Of a stretch of 64,000 nucleotides of DNA, positions 25,915 to 37,178 are shown piece by piece. The stretch lies in assembly GCA_034436355.1 (NCBI GenBank), contig DAOTVQ010000026.1, forward strand, positions 29,960 to 93,959. Direction: 5' to 3'. Numbering within the stretch: position 1 is the stretch's first letter; each line of letters opens with the position of its first letter. The DNA comes from CP2-2F sp034436355 (GTDB lineage Bacteria; Chloroflexota; Anaerolineae; Aggregatilineales; UBA2796). The notes below the pieces were generated by a model. The model saw only the letters and a list, made by a program, of their open reading frames with translations, was not told where the DNA came from and searched no databases. A program made the translations under genes and the position numbers.

Positions 25915-26835
25915 TCAGTCTCCAGCAGGTTGTGTGGTGTTGCGGTGCGTGGCGAAGGCTGCCTGAATCTGCACCCAGTTAGCAAACAGCACGCCGCTGA
26001 TAATGAGCGCAGCGCCAAGCAGCAGCAACAGGTCAAGCCTCTCGTTGCCAAAGACCACACCAATAAACAGACTGATCGGCGGAATAATGTAGGTGACCAT
26101 CGTTGCCCGCGAGGCGCCCCAGACGGCGATGATGTGGTAGAAGATCAGGTAGGCGAAGAAGGTGTTCACCACGCCCAGCACAAGCACAGAGAGGATCACA
26201 TCGCCCGAGAGTGCGCTAGGGTTGGGCAGCGGGTTGACCATGATCAGGGCGGCGGCAACGATAGCCAGCGTGCCGAAGATGTTGGCGCCACCTGCCACCA
26301 CCAACGGTGCGCTGCCACGCAAATAGCGGCGCACAAACACAGCGCCCAACGCATAACACAAGCCCGCACCTAGCACGGCAAGCTGTGCCAACAGCGGATT
26401 GTCGTGCGTCGTATCGATCTGGCGGCTTGCCAACACAATCACGCCGAAGAAGCCAATGATCAAGCCGACCAGCTTATTGGTGGTGATGCGGTCATCAGCG
26501 AGGGCAAAGTGCGCCAGCACAAGGCTGAAGAGTGGCGTTGTGGCATTTAGCACGCCCGTCAAGCCACTATCCAGCGATTTCTCACTCCACGAAATCAGCA
26601 CGAAAGGCAGCGCAGAGTTTAGCACACCCACCACTGCCAACTTGAGCAAATCGCTTGGCTGGCGTGCTATCACCTGCCGCGTGGCAATCAGCAGAAGGCT
26701 AAACGCGACTGCTGCGATGAACATCCGCCCTGCCACCAAGGAGATCGCGTCTAACTCGCGCACACCGATCTTGATCAGCAGGAAAGAGGATCCCCAAATC
26801 AGCCCAAGCAATCCAAATAAACCCAGATTGATCAT
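25915..26835 (-). CDS. EamA/DMT-family transporter
   Basis: The 306-residue protein has ten hydrophobic segments in two five-helix halves, with the EamA signature in both (LIWGSSFLLIKIGVRELDA at the start, GVVNTFFAYLIFYHIIA in the second half). Such proteins usually export metabolites or amino acids; the substrate is not evident. It leads a two-gene unit with the small nuclease gene. The 216-base gap upstream, to the first 2TM gene, holds no other gene I can support. Confidence 0.9.
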   Translation of the reverse strand: MINLGLFGLLGLIWGSSFLLIKIGVRELDAISLVAGRMFIAAVAFSLLLIATRQVIARQPSDLLKLAVVGVLNSALPFVLISWSEKSLDSGLTGVLNATTPLFSLVLAHFALADDRITTNKLVGLIIGFFGVIVLASRQIDTTHDNPLLAQLAVLGAGLCYALGAVFVRRYLRGSAPLVVAGGANIFGTLAIVAAALIMVNPLPNPSALSGDVILSVLVLGVVNTFFAYLIFYHIIAVWGASRATMVTYIIPPISLFIGVVFGNERLDLLLLLGAALIISGVLFANWVQIQAAFATHRNTTQPAGD

Positions 26836-27051
26836 TCTGAAGCCTTGCTTTCAACTCACAGCTTATGGACACAGCAACTATAGCACAGCATAGCACATCA
26901 GTGCTACCCGCTGTGCGTCAGCGCGTTTGGCTGAATGCCTGTTGAACGGGTCAGCAGCCGCAGCGCGCAACATGCCAGCAACCCTTAGCGTATTAGAGCG
27001 CACAAGGCTATGATATATCCCATAGTTGCAACATGAGATGTGGAGCTACCC

Positions 27052-27444
27052 GTGAGCAATCAGAGTTACGAGGCAGCCCGTAAGGCTGCTGAAAAACGCA
27101 TTAAGAACCGCCTAGAGTTTTATCAGCACATTGCTGCCTACATCATCATCAATGCTATGCTTGCGATTGCCTTCCGCGATCAATGGTGGATCGTTTTCCC
27201 AATCTTTGGCTGGGGTTTGGGCATTATCATTCATGGGTTAGAAGTTTTTCTTGACGATCCGCTGCGCCGTGAGCGTGCCATTGAGCGCGAGATGAAGAAA
27301 CTGGGCTACACAGCTACCGAAATGGAGGCGGAAAAGCCAAAGCGCGGTGAGCGTGTGGCACTCTCTGAGGATGGCGAGTTGATCTACGAAGATGAGGACG
27401 CTGGGGAAGAAGAAGCACCGCGCCGTAGGCGTCAGGGAGGTTAG
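27052..27444 (+). CDS. 2TM domain protein, copy A
   Basis: The frame opens at GTG 27040, but GTG 27052, preceded by GGAG, aligns with the start of the paralogue downstream. The 130-residue protein has a charged N-terminal helix (YEAARKAAEKRIKNRLEFYQH), two membrane segments (about 24-40 and 44-65), then FLDDPLRRERAIEREM and an acidic, Arg-ending tail. This is the bacterial 2TM domain, also seen at the N-terminus of some histidine kinases. Function is unknown. It is followed after 12 bases by a tandem copy. Confidence 0.8.
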   Translation: MSNQSYEAARKAAEKRIKNRLEFYQHIAAYIIINAMLAIAFRDQWWIVFPIFGWGLGIIIHGLEVFLDDPLRRERAIEREMKKLGYTATEMEAEKPKRGERVALSEDGELIYEDEDAGEEEAPRRRRQGG

Positions 27445-27456
27445 GAGCAACCTCGC

Positions 27457-27840
27457 ATGGGTAACCCAAACTATGAGGAGATACGCAAGGCTGCTGAGAG
27501 GCGCCTCAGGAAGCGCATAGAATTTTACCAGCACCTGATTGCCTACGTAGGCGTTAATCTCATGCTCATTCTAGCCTCAAGTGGCGGTTCGCTGCCCGTC
27601 GCTTTCTTCTGGGGCATTGGGTTGGCTTTCCACGCTGCGGATGTTTTTCTGGATGACCCGCTGCGCCGTGAGCGTGCCATTCGCCGCGAGATGGAGAAAC
27701 TGGGCTACACAGCCGCCGAAATCGAGGCGGAAAAGCCAAAGCGCGGTGAGCGTGTGGCACTCTCCGACGATGGCGAGTTGGTCTATTATGAGGACGAGGC
27801 GGCAGACGAGGCACCACGCCGCAAACGGCGTGCGAATTAG
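27457..27840 (+). CDS. 2TM domain protein, copy B (tandem paralogue)
   Basis: This 127-residue protein repeats the layout of the preceding gene: YEEIRKAAERRLRKRIEFYQH, two membrane segments, FLDDPLRRERAIRREM and an acidic C-terminal tail. The membrane segments differ a lot from copy A, while part of the tail-coding DNA is identical over 41 bases (27325-27365 versus 27724-27764). That suggests a duplication followed by gene conversion or strong selection on the tail. Its stop overlaps the convergent SRPBCC gene stop by four bases. Confidence 0.8.
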   Translation: MGNPNYEEIRKAAERRLRKRIEFYQHLIAYVGVNLMLILASSGGSLPVAFFWGIGLAFHAADVFLDDPLRRERAIRREMEKLGYTAAEIEAEKPKRGERVALSDDGELVYYEDEAADEAPRRKRRAN

Positions 27841-29222
27841 CGTACCTTCAGGCGGCTGCGCTTTGCCAAACGTCCTTTCACACGCTCTGGCGGTAGGGGC
27901 AGTTGACGCACGCGCAAATGTGCCTTGCGGCGCAGCGTTGAATGGCGCTGCACGCGCTTCGGTGCGGCTGTAGCACTTGGTGCGCTATCCGCCTCAGCAG
28001 GTGTGATGAAACTGGCAACAATGGCGTGCAGGTCGGTGCGCGTTTTTTCGCTAGGGCGCGGCACGCCAAACACATCCCAAATGCTCACCTCGCCCGTATC
28101 ATAAATGGTGGTTGGCTTAGCCGATTGGTCGGCTGAATCGGGCTGCACAGTGGGCGTCTCTGGGTCAACGGTGGGCAGTGTGGCAGAGGCTCTCTTCTCG
28201 CGGTCGGGCGAAGGTGCAGTTGGTTTGGCAGGTGGCACATCGCCTTTGTGCAGCGTCGGTGGTTTAGGCAAGGGCAAGCCAGCAGCAGGGGTTGGCGCAA
28301 TCTCTGGCAAGGTGCGCGGAGCGGGCGTCGGCTTGGAGGGTGTGGCTTCCAGTGCCTGAGTGGGTTCGGCGGGCGCCAGGGGCGGCGCAACCAACGAAAT
28401 CGGCACGGTGCGTGCGGATGAATCCCACACGAACTCATCAGCAGCTGAGCCAGTGGGCGCCGTGGCGGGCTTTTGCTGAAGGGCATCCGCCAAGCCCTTT
28501 GGTTTGCGCGGCTTGGTATCGGCTTGGGTGGATGGTGTGGCGGGCATCTCGACAGCGCTCAGCTTGCTCACAAAGGATGGATCGGCAGGCGCCTGCGGTT
28601 GGTGGATAAGCGTTGGCGGGCTGGGTGCAGGGTCGGGCAAATCGTCATCACCGATCACGATGGGCTTTGCTTGTTGGGCAAGCAGCTCTTGCGTGCGGAT
28701 GACCTCTGCGCCGCGGGCGGCACGGGCGGCGGCATTCGGTGCTGCCTGCATCGCCACACGCGCTTGGCGCTCAGGGTCTAGCCGTGCGCCGCTGCGCTCT
28801 ACCAATTTCCGCAGGGCGCGCAGGCTTTCCACCATGCGCGCTTCAGTGCGGCGGCGCCCGCCCAGTGCTTCGCGCAATCCGCTGAAAGCACCACGCCGAC
28901 GGTATTCCACCACCCAGTTGACAATGGTGCCTTCGGGTGCGGGTTGCAAGCGAAAGCGCGCCCGAAAAGCGCGGTAGGGCCCATCCACCACCTTATATTC
29001 GTAGCCAATGTTCTCGATCCATGCCGTGATTTCTTCAACAAGGCTCTTGCCGCGCATATCTGTGCAGCGGCGGCGCGCACCAACGCCTTGTGTGCGCGTT
29101 GTGAGCACCGAAAGCTGCTTGCAGCCTAAATGCCAGCGCATTACATAGTCAGGCTTGGTTAGGTATATCCAAATAGTCTCGGCGGCGGCGGCGATCAAGA
29201 TACGTTGGTCAATTAACGGCAC
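27837..29222 (-). CDS. SRPBCC-domain protein with long Pro/Ala-rich tail and basic C-terminus
   Basis: The 461-residue protein begins with a START/SRPBCC-like fold (MPLIDQRILIAAAAETIWIYLTKPDYVMRWHLGCKQL to about residue 140) that binds hydrophobic ligands in known members. After about residue 165 it becomes low-complexity, rich in Pro, Ala, Thr and Ser, and contains FVWDSS and YDTGEVSIWDVFGVPRP, two short ordered-looking motifs. It ends with a strongly basic stretch (about 425-461). The tail may be an interaction or nucleic-acid-binding region. No membrane segment is seen. Confidence 0.75.
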   Translation of the reverse strand: MPLIDQRILIAAAAETIWIYLTKPDYVMRWHLGCKQLSVLTTRTQGVGARRRCTDMRGKSLVEEITAWIENIGYEYKVVDGPYRAFRARFRLQPAPEGTIVNWVVEYRRRGAFSGLREALGGRRRTEARMVESLRALRKLVERSGARLDPERQARVAMQAAPNAAARAARGAEVIRTQELLAQQAKPIVIGDDDLPDPAPSPPTLIHQPQAPADPSFVSKLSAVEMPATPSTQADTKPRKPKGLADALQQKPATAPTGSAADEFVWDSSARTVPISLVAPPLAPAEPTQALEATPSKPTPAPRTLPEIAPTPAAGLPLPKPPTLHKGDVPPAKPTAPSPDREKRASATLPTVDPETPTVQPDSADQSAKPTTIYDTGEVSIWDVFGVPRPSEKTRTDLHAIVASFITPAEADSAPSATAAPKRVQRHSTLRRKAHLRVRQLPLPPERVKGRLAKRSRLKVR

Positions 29223-29314
29223 GATCTCTTTTCCTGCTGCAACAACGGTGGGCGATCCCCTTACGGCTAGGCGCTAAGCCTATCATACCAAAAAATCGCT
29301 GTGCGGTCATGGGT

Positions 29315-30094
29315 TTAATATTCAGGTGGCAGTGGGCTGTAGTTTGTCCAGCCACCATCAATGATCAGCGTTTGCCCTGAGATTTGCCGCGCTCCCGCCG
29401 AACACAGGAACAAGACCGCCGCGGCAATATCTTCCACGTGGGCAACGCGGTGCGTTGGCGTGATGCTGCCCCAGTCGCGCTCATAGTGGGCAGTTTCTTG
29501 GGCGGTGCGCTCGGTGAGCGTGGCGCCCGGCGCCACAGCATTCACAGTGATCCCATAAGCGCCCAACTCATAGGCAAGCGTGCGCGCCATCATGCGTAAG
29601 CCCGCCTTAGAGATGCCATACGTGCCAAGCCCGCCAATTGCCTGCACGCCCGCCACAGAGGACATCAAAATGATGCGCCCATTGATCTGGCGTGCAACCA
29701 TCTCGCGCGCTGCGGCTTGCGCCGTGAAAAAACTGCCGCGTAAATTGACCGCCAACAGCCGATCAAAGGTTTCTGGCTCGTATTCTAAAAAGCGCCCAAA
29801 AAGCGTGATGCCCGCATTCGCAATCGCTATATCCAAGCGCCCTAAGCGCCCTGTCAGACCCTCCACCAAAGCGCGCATTGCCGCCACATCCGCCACATCA
29901 GCAGGATAGGCATACACCCGTGTTACGCCCAAGGCACGGTTAAGCGTATCCGCCGCTTGGGCAGCCCGTTCAGCGTTTAGGTCGTTCAGGGCAACCACCG
30001 CGCCTGCCTCTGCCAAGGCACGGCACAGCGCGTAGCCAATGCCCATCCCGGCGCCCGTCACCAATGCCACCTTGCCCGTAAAAGAGTCTGTCAT
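29315..30094 (-). CDS. SDR family oxidoreductase
   Basis: The open frame is longer, but the ATG at 30094 has AAAAGGA upstream and gives a 259-residue classical SDR. Motifs are TGAGMGIGYALCRAL (cofactor), IANAGIT in place of NNAG, ILMSSVAG and YGISK (catalytic Ser, Tyr, Lys), and IDGGW at the C-terminus as in FabG/glucose dehydrogenase-like members. An aspartate after the second strand (ALNDLNAE) suggests preference for NAD. Substrate unknown. It is divergent from the DUF218 gene. Confidence 0.9.
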   Translation of the reverse strand: MTDSFTGKVALVTGAGMGIGYALCRALAEAGAVVALNDLNAERAAQAADTLNRALGVTRVYAYPADVADVAAMRALVEGLTGRLGRLDIAIANAGITLFGRFLEYEPETFDRLLAVNLRGSFFTAQAAAREMVARQINGRIILMSSVAGVQAIGGLGTYGISKAGLRMMARTLAYELGAYGITVNAVAPGATLTERTAQETAHYERDWGSITPTHRVAHVEDIAAAVLFLCSAGARQISGQTLIIDGGWTNYSPLPPEY

Positions 30095-30248
30095 CGTAAA
30101 AATCCTTTTGAAGCAGCTGCGCCCAGCAGTTGATAGTTTTACTTCTATCTTACGTAGGATGCGCTCAGGCGCAATTATGGGAACACTCATACAGCCTTAA
30201 ACGGTCGTGCCTTGATCACAGCCCGCCGTTTTTGCCATAATTACGGGC

Positions 30249-30848
30249 ATGAACACACGAATGCTGAAACACCTCGTCTTCTCTTTGCTGGTGCTTGCCA
30301 TAGCGCTGCCACTGTTAGGGGCAGCCCTCATTTACAGCTATGGGCAGGTAGATCGTGCTGCCCCTGCTGATGTGATCGTCATTCTGGGCGCTGGCACACG
30401 CTACGATGGCACACCCTCATTCAGCTATGCACGCCGCATTCGGCACGCCTTAGCGCTCTACAGGCAAGGCTATGCCCCACGCCTGATCTGCACCGGCGGC
30501 TATACGCAGCAGCGCCCTAAATCAGAAGGGGCTGCCTGTGCGGACATGCTGCGCGCCAACGGCGTTCCTGAGGCGGCAATTTTTTATGAGGAAAGCAGCC
30601 GTAACACTGAGGAAAACGCGCTGTACACCTACCAGATTATGGCAGCGAATGGCTGGCAGCGCGCCCTGATCGTCAGTGATAACTACCACCTGTTCCGCGC
30701 CGAGGCGATGTTCCGCGCCCACGGGCTAACGGTCAGCAGCAGCCCTGCCCAAGTGAGCAGCGGCGCGCTGACGTGGCAAACTGCGCTGCGGAATATGTTC
30801 CGTGAAACAGCCGCTTTTGCGTGGTGGACGCTCAGAAGTTGGCTCTAG
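30249..30848 (+). CDS. DUF218 (YdcF/SanA-like) membrane-anchored protein
   Basis: The 199-residue protein has one N-terminal membrane segment (about 8-30), then the DUF218 core: DVIVILGAGTRYDG, RIRHALALYRQG, ICTGGY, EESSRNTEENALYT and IVSDNYHLFRAEAMFRAHG. Members such as SanA and ElyC act at the cell envelope and influence wall or lipid carrier metabolism; the reaction is not settled. The convergent fumarylacetoacetate hydrolase gene ends 15 bases away. Confidence 0.88.
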   Translation: MNTRMLKHLVFSLLVLAIALPLLGAALIYSYGQVDRAAPADVIVILGAGTRYDGTPSFSYARRIRHALALYRQGYAPRLICTGGYTQQRPKSEGAACADMLRANGVPEAAIFYEESSRNTEENALYTYQIMAANGWQRALIVSDNYHLFRAEAMFRAHGLTVSSSPAQVSSGALTWQTALRNMFRETAAFAWWTLRSWL

Positions 30849-30863
30849 GCGATCACATTCACA

Positions 30864-31808
30864 TCAAACAATCACATTCCGCAGCACCCCAATGCGCTCG
30901 ATTTCCAGTTCCACCACGTCGCCGCGTTGCAGCCAAGGCCCTTCGCCGCGTGTTAGCTCCAGCAGGCAGCCTGTGCCAACCGTCCCACTGCCAATGACAT
31001 CGCCCGCTTGCAAGGTGACTGCTTCAGAGGCACGGGCGATCAGCTGCCCAAACGACCAATACAAATCCGCCATATTCCCGCGTGAGCGCTCGACGCCATT
31101 TACACGGGCGACCATGTTCAGGTCGAAAACGGCGTGCCGCCCTGTGCGCAGATCTGCCAACGCGTCTAAGGTCAGGATGCACGGACCGAGCGATTTGGCA
31201 AAATCCTTACCCTTCGCGGGACCTAAGCCCACTTTCATTTCAAGGCGCTGCACATCGCGCGCCGACCAGTCGTTTAGGATGGTGAAGCCCAAGATGTGTG
31301 CCTCAGCCGCCTCAGGTGGAATATCACGCCCTGCCTTGCCGATCACAGCCGCGATCTCTAGCTCATAATCCAGTGCAGCCGTGTAAGGTGGATGAGGAAC
31401 ACTATCGCCATCGCCACACAAGGCACCCGCGTGCGTATAATAGAAGACGGGAAAGTGATACCATTCAGGCGGCACATCACGCCCGCGGTTGGCGTTAGCC
31501 GTTTTAACGTGCTGCTCGAAGGCGTAAAAGTCGCGCAGGGTGCGTGGCTGCACAGGCGGATGCAAGCGCACTGCATCCAGCGGAAAGGTGCGGCGTATGT
31601 GTCCACGCAGTATTGGCGGCGATCCTGCTAGGTAGGCGGCATACATGGCGCGGACGTCCTCAAAGGCAGGTGCGCCTTGCCAGATGAAGGCTGAGAGGCT
31701 GCCGTGCGCGCTCTCGCCAACCTCGATGACCTGATCGCCTGCCAGCACACCAAAACGCGGGTAATCAGGTTCGTCAGGCAGTTTAGGTGAAAACTCGACA
31801 AGGCGCAT
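30864..31808 (-). CDS. Fumarylacetoacetate hydrolase family protein
   Basis: The 314-residue protein has the FAH C-terminal fold with metal ligands in ALDYELEIAAVIGK (two Glu), ILNDWSARDVQ (Asp) and KGKDFAKSLGPC, and ends with GTGCLLELTRGEGPWLQRGD. It probably hydrolyses or decarboxylates an acylpyruvate-type compound in aromatic or sugar acid breakdown, but the substrate cannot be told. A good promoter lies 50 bases upstream of its start. It is not in an obvious catabolic operon. Confidence 0.9.
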   Translation of the reverse strand: MRLVEFSPKLPDEPDYPRFGVLAGDQVIEVGESAHGSLSAFIWQGAPAFEDVRAMYAAYLAGSPPILRGHIRRTFPLDAVRLHPPVQPRTLRDFYAFEQHVKTANANRGRDVPPEWYHFPVFYYTHAGALCGDGDSVPHPPYTAALDYELEIAAVIGKAGRDIPPEAAEAHILGFTILNDWSARDVQRLEMKVGLGPAKGKDFAKSLGPCILTLDALADLRTGRHAVFDLNMVARVNGVERSRGNMADLYWSFGQLIARASEAVTLQAGDVIGSGTVGTGCLLELTRGEGPWLQRGDVVELEIERIGVLRNVIV

Positions 31809-31856
31809 GGTTGAACGCTTTCCAAAATGTGTTTAGGACAAACTCAGCGTTTGCTA

Positions 31857-31885
31857 ACTATAGCATCTCTGGCAGCGCAGACCAA
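31857..31885 (-). promoter_or_regulatory. Promoter of the fumarylacetoacetate hydrolase gene
   Basis: On the minus strand TTGGTC (31885-31880) and TATAGT (31862-31857) are spaced by 17 bases. The predicted transcript start is about 40 bases before the ATG at 31808. Confidence 0.5.
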
Positions 31886-31948
31886 GCCAACAACAGCGAG
31901 GGGATGCCCTAAACAGCGCCTTTCAAAGGCAGCCAAACCGCGCTAACT

Positions 31949-31977
31949 TTGTGCGGTTTTACCAATTCTTATAAAAT
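31949..31977 (+). promoter_or_regulatory. Candidate clpC promoter
   Basis: TTGTGC and TAAAAT are spaced by 17 bases in the 406-base gap before clpC (31809-32214). It would leave a leader of about 230 bases. I found no CIRCE element and no good CtsR heptad repeat in the gap, and no credible reading frame there. Confidence 0.35.
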
Positions 31978-32214
31978 GTATAGATGCAGGAGACTCGTCA
32001 GGGCGCATGGTTATGCGTATAATTATGAGTAACCTAGCGCTAAGCGCCGCGCTGCGCTCCGCTAGATTTAAGTTACAGCGCTCGAAACGGCTTGTTTTCC
32101 AGCTTGCGCCGCGTCCCGAATGTATGTTTGGCGCAAAATCGCCCGAAGTGCGGAAAAAACAGCCTTTCGTTGTAAATTATCGTGGGAAAGCTGGGGCGAT
32201 GGAGGTAGTTCGAC

Positions 32215-34806
<2,592 letters not shown>

Positions 34807-34941
34807 CTTCACAAGCACAAACCAAATCAAGCAGAGCGGCGACAACCGCTCTGTTTGCGTTTTGTCTATGTTTGAAACAGCTTGTAGGTGTGCTATGATC
34901 GGACGACAGTCCGAATAATCGAGCATAAGGTGATCTGAGTG

Positions 34942-35600
34942 ATGACAGATAAATATCGCGGCAAGAGCATGGATCGGCGCTACAGCGGTGAGGCGGTAGA
35001 CATCACCTATAACCTGAAGCGCTGCATCCACGCAGCGGAGTGTGTGCGGCGCCTTTCGGAGGTGTTCAACACGCAGCGCCGCCCTTGGATCACAGCCGAT
35101 GGTGCTAGTGCTGATCAGATTGCGGCAACGGTTGAACACTGCCCATCCGGCGCGCTGCATTATGAGCGCAAAGACGGCGGCGGCGAACGCACACCGCGCA
35201 CCAATCACATTGTGATTTGGCACAACGGTCCGCTGCAATTCAGCGGCGATCTGCGGATTGAAGGCGCAGCAGTAGATGTGCAGGACGAAACACGCGCCGC
35301 ACTGTGCCGTTGTGGTGCTTCCCACAACAAGCCTTTTGCGATAACAGCCACAAAGAGATTGCCTTTGATGGCACCGTAAGCGCGTCTTTGCAAGCAGTGC
35401 CAAATGAAGCAGGCGGCGCGCTGCGAATCACGGTTAATCCGAACGGATCACTGCGGATTGAAGGCGCCTTCACGCTCTATGATGAGCAAGGCAACGCGCT
35501 CTTCAGCGGATCAGAAACCTGGTTGTGCCGCTGCGGTGGCTCTCAGGATAAGCCGTTTTGCGATGGCAGCCATCGGACGAATAGCTTTAAGGCGGATTAG
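34942..35600 (+). pseudogene. Fer4_19 plus double CDGSH iron-sulfur protein, interrupted by a one-base frameshift
   Basis: ATG 34942 (AAGGTG upstream) starts a Fer4_19 domain (YNLKRCIHAAECV, then HCPSGALHY). The first CDGSH domain begins LCRCGASHNKPF and should continue CDNSHKEIAF, but that part lies in another frame. At 35334-35337 the run is four T where five would restore the frame. The second frame then encodes a complete CDGSH domain (LCRCGGSQDKPFCDGSH) and ends at 35600. Rejoined, the protein would be about 219 residues, a normal size. The gap may be a real mutation or a homopolymer sequencing error. The upstream frame alone would end at 35379 and lose the second cluster. Confidence 0.8.
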
Positions 35601-35639
35601 GAGAGGTTTATAAGCGACGATCTAAACAGTTCCGAAGGT

Positions 35640-35918
35640 GTGCATAATTCAGGGCAGAAGCGCTTTGAACTGCACACTGGGGAACATCTGGCGTTAGCGG
35701 AATACATTCCAGCAGGGACGAACATCGTCTTTACACATACCGAAGTGCCGCCAGCCTTAGAAGGGCAGGGCGTTGGCAACCGCTTGGCAAAGCACGTCCT
35801 TGATTATGCGCTAGAAAACGGTTTGAAAATTCAGCCGCTTTGCCCGTTCATTGCAGCATACATCCGCCGCCACCCTGAGTATGCGGCGCATGTTTTTGGC
35901 GCACGCAAACGGGAATAA
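35640..35918 (+). CDS. Small YjdJ-like GNAT acetyltransferase
   Basis: The 92-residue product has the short GNAT core of the YjdJ group: FTHTEVPPALEGQGVGNRLAKHVLDYALENG with the acetyl-CoA loop QGVG, then PLCPFIAAYIRRHPEY. These proteins are too short for a full GNAT fold and their substrate is unknown. GTG 35640 is used, but its AAGG is almost touching it. An ATA codon at 35611, in frame and after AGGAGAGG, would be better placed, so the true start may be non-standard. It follows the broken iron-sulfur gene by 39 bases. Confidence 0.75.
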   Translation: MHNSGQKRFELHTGEHLALAEYIPAGTNIVFTHTEVPPALEGQGVGNRLAKHVLDYALENGLKIQPLCPFIAAYIRRHPEYAAHVFGARKRE

Positions 35919-36099
35919 GCAGGCAAGGGGTGGTTGGTAAGCCATTCCCTCTGTGACTCTTCACAAATCGCTACGCCCTCTTAACCCTTTCTCGACAACT
36001 GCAACGTAAATGTGGTAGCCTTTAGGGTGCTTGTGGCGCATTCTAGTCCCTTTCTAGCACACACAGGGTTTGTTTATTGGCTTGGAAGGAGTCACTTCA

Positions 36100-36987
36100 A
36101 TGTTCAAGACCTTTCGGCGCAGTTGGGAACTGACTAAAGTTTCGTGGCGTATCCTGCAAAAGGATAAGGAACTTTTGGCATTTCCGCTCATGTCTATGAT
36201 CGGTGTGTTGGTCGTTTCGCTGGTGTTCGCTATCCCACTGATGGGATCAGGGTTCGTGCAGTCTGTGGCAGGGGATGGTGATGCGGGTTTCGTCTCCTAC
36301 GTGATCGGTATTGTCATCCTGTTCCTTTATTACCTCGCCATTTCGATTGTGGTTACCTATAGCAATGCTGCCTTAACCGGCGCTGTGTTCATGCGCTTTG
36401 ATGGCAAAGACCCAAAGCTGAGCGATGGCTTTGCCATTGCCAATAGCCACTTGAGTGCGATTATTACTTTTGCTGCCATGAACGCCACCGTTGGCGTGAT
36501 CAGCACCTTAATCCGCAACGCCGGACGGGATAGCAACAATTTAGTTGGGCGCATTATTGCAGGCATCCTTGCCAGCATCATTGACGCAGCGTGGGCGGTC
36601 GTCACCTTCCTTGTGGTGCCGGTCATGGTGCGTGAAGGCAAGGGCGCGCTGGACTCCGTGAAGCGCAGTGGGCAGTTATTGCGGGATACTTGGGGCAGCC
36701 AAATTGTGGGCAGCGGTGGCATTGGGCTGGTGTTTGGCTTGCTTGCCTTCCTCGCTTTCTTGGTGATTGGGCTACCGTTATTTCTGCTGGCAGCCGCCAC
36801 CAATTCAGGTTTCTTGCTGTCTCTTGCCGTGCTGGTGATCATCGTGCTGGTGGCAGGCATTAGCCTTGTAGGCGGCGCGCTGAACAGCATCTACCGTGTG
36901 GCGCTCTACCACTACGCGCACGATCAGAAGGTTGAATTCTTTGAAGAAGAGGTGCTGCGGAGCGCGTTCACACCTTCTGCCGCCTAA
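36100..36987 (+). CDS. DUF6159 family membrane protein
   Basis: ATG 36100 follows GGAAGGAG and starts MFKTFRRSWELTKVSWRILQKDKELLAFPL, the hallmark opening of DUF6159. The 295-residue protein has six hydrophobic segments, paired in the pattern seen in DUF4013/YciC-like membrane proteins, with VPVMVREGKGALDSVKRSG between segments. Function is unknown. It stands alone, with about 180 to 190 bases of gene-free sequence on each side. Confidence 0.88.
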   Translation: MFKTFRRSWELTKVSWRILQKDKELLAFPLMSMIGVLVVSLVFAIPLMGSGFVQSVAGDGDAGFVSYVIGIVILFLYYLAISIVVTYSNAALTGAVFMRFDGKDPKLSDGFAIANSHLSAIITFAAMNATVGVISTLIRNAGRDSNNLVGRIIAGILASIIDAAWAVVTFLVVPVMVREGKGALDSVKRSGQLLRDTWGSQIVGSGGIGLVFGLLAFLAFLVIGLPLFLLAAATNSGFLLSLAVLVIIVLVAGISLVGGALNSIYRVALYHYAHDQKVEFFEEEVLRSAFTPSAA

Positions 36988-37107
36988 GCAGACACCGAGT
37001 CCTTCACTCTATTTGGGCAGTGCCTCACCATAAGGGCTGCCCTAAATTTGCTTGAATTGCCTTTTAGAACTGAAAAGTTTGAATATGATGCCCATCAGGG
37101 CAGTTTC

Positions 37108-37137
37108 TTACAGTTTCGGCGTATTTGTGTGTACAAT
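37108..37137 (+). promoter_or_regulatory. Candidate promoter of the PP2C gene
   Basis: TTACAG and TACAAT are spaced by 18 bases, 42 bases before the PP2C start. The GTGTACAATC around the -10 is also found before the membrane protein gene at 38631. Confidence 0.4.
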
Positions 37138-37178
37138 CTACAGCAATCATGTGACTCTGCTCAGGCGACACGAAGGGA

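Noticed and set aside
31809..32214. Heat-shock operator (CIRCE or CtsR site) before clpC.
   Set aside because: I looked for TTAGCACTC/GAGTGCTAA and for heptad repeats of the CtsR type and found neither.
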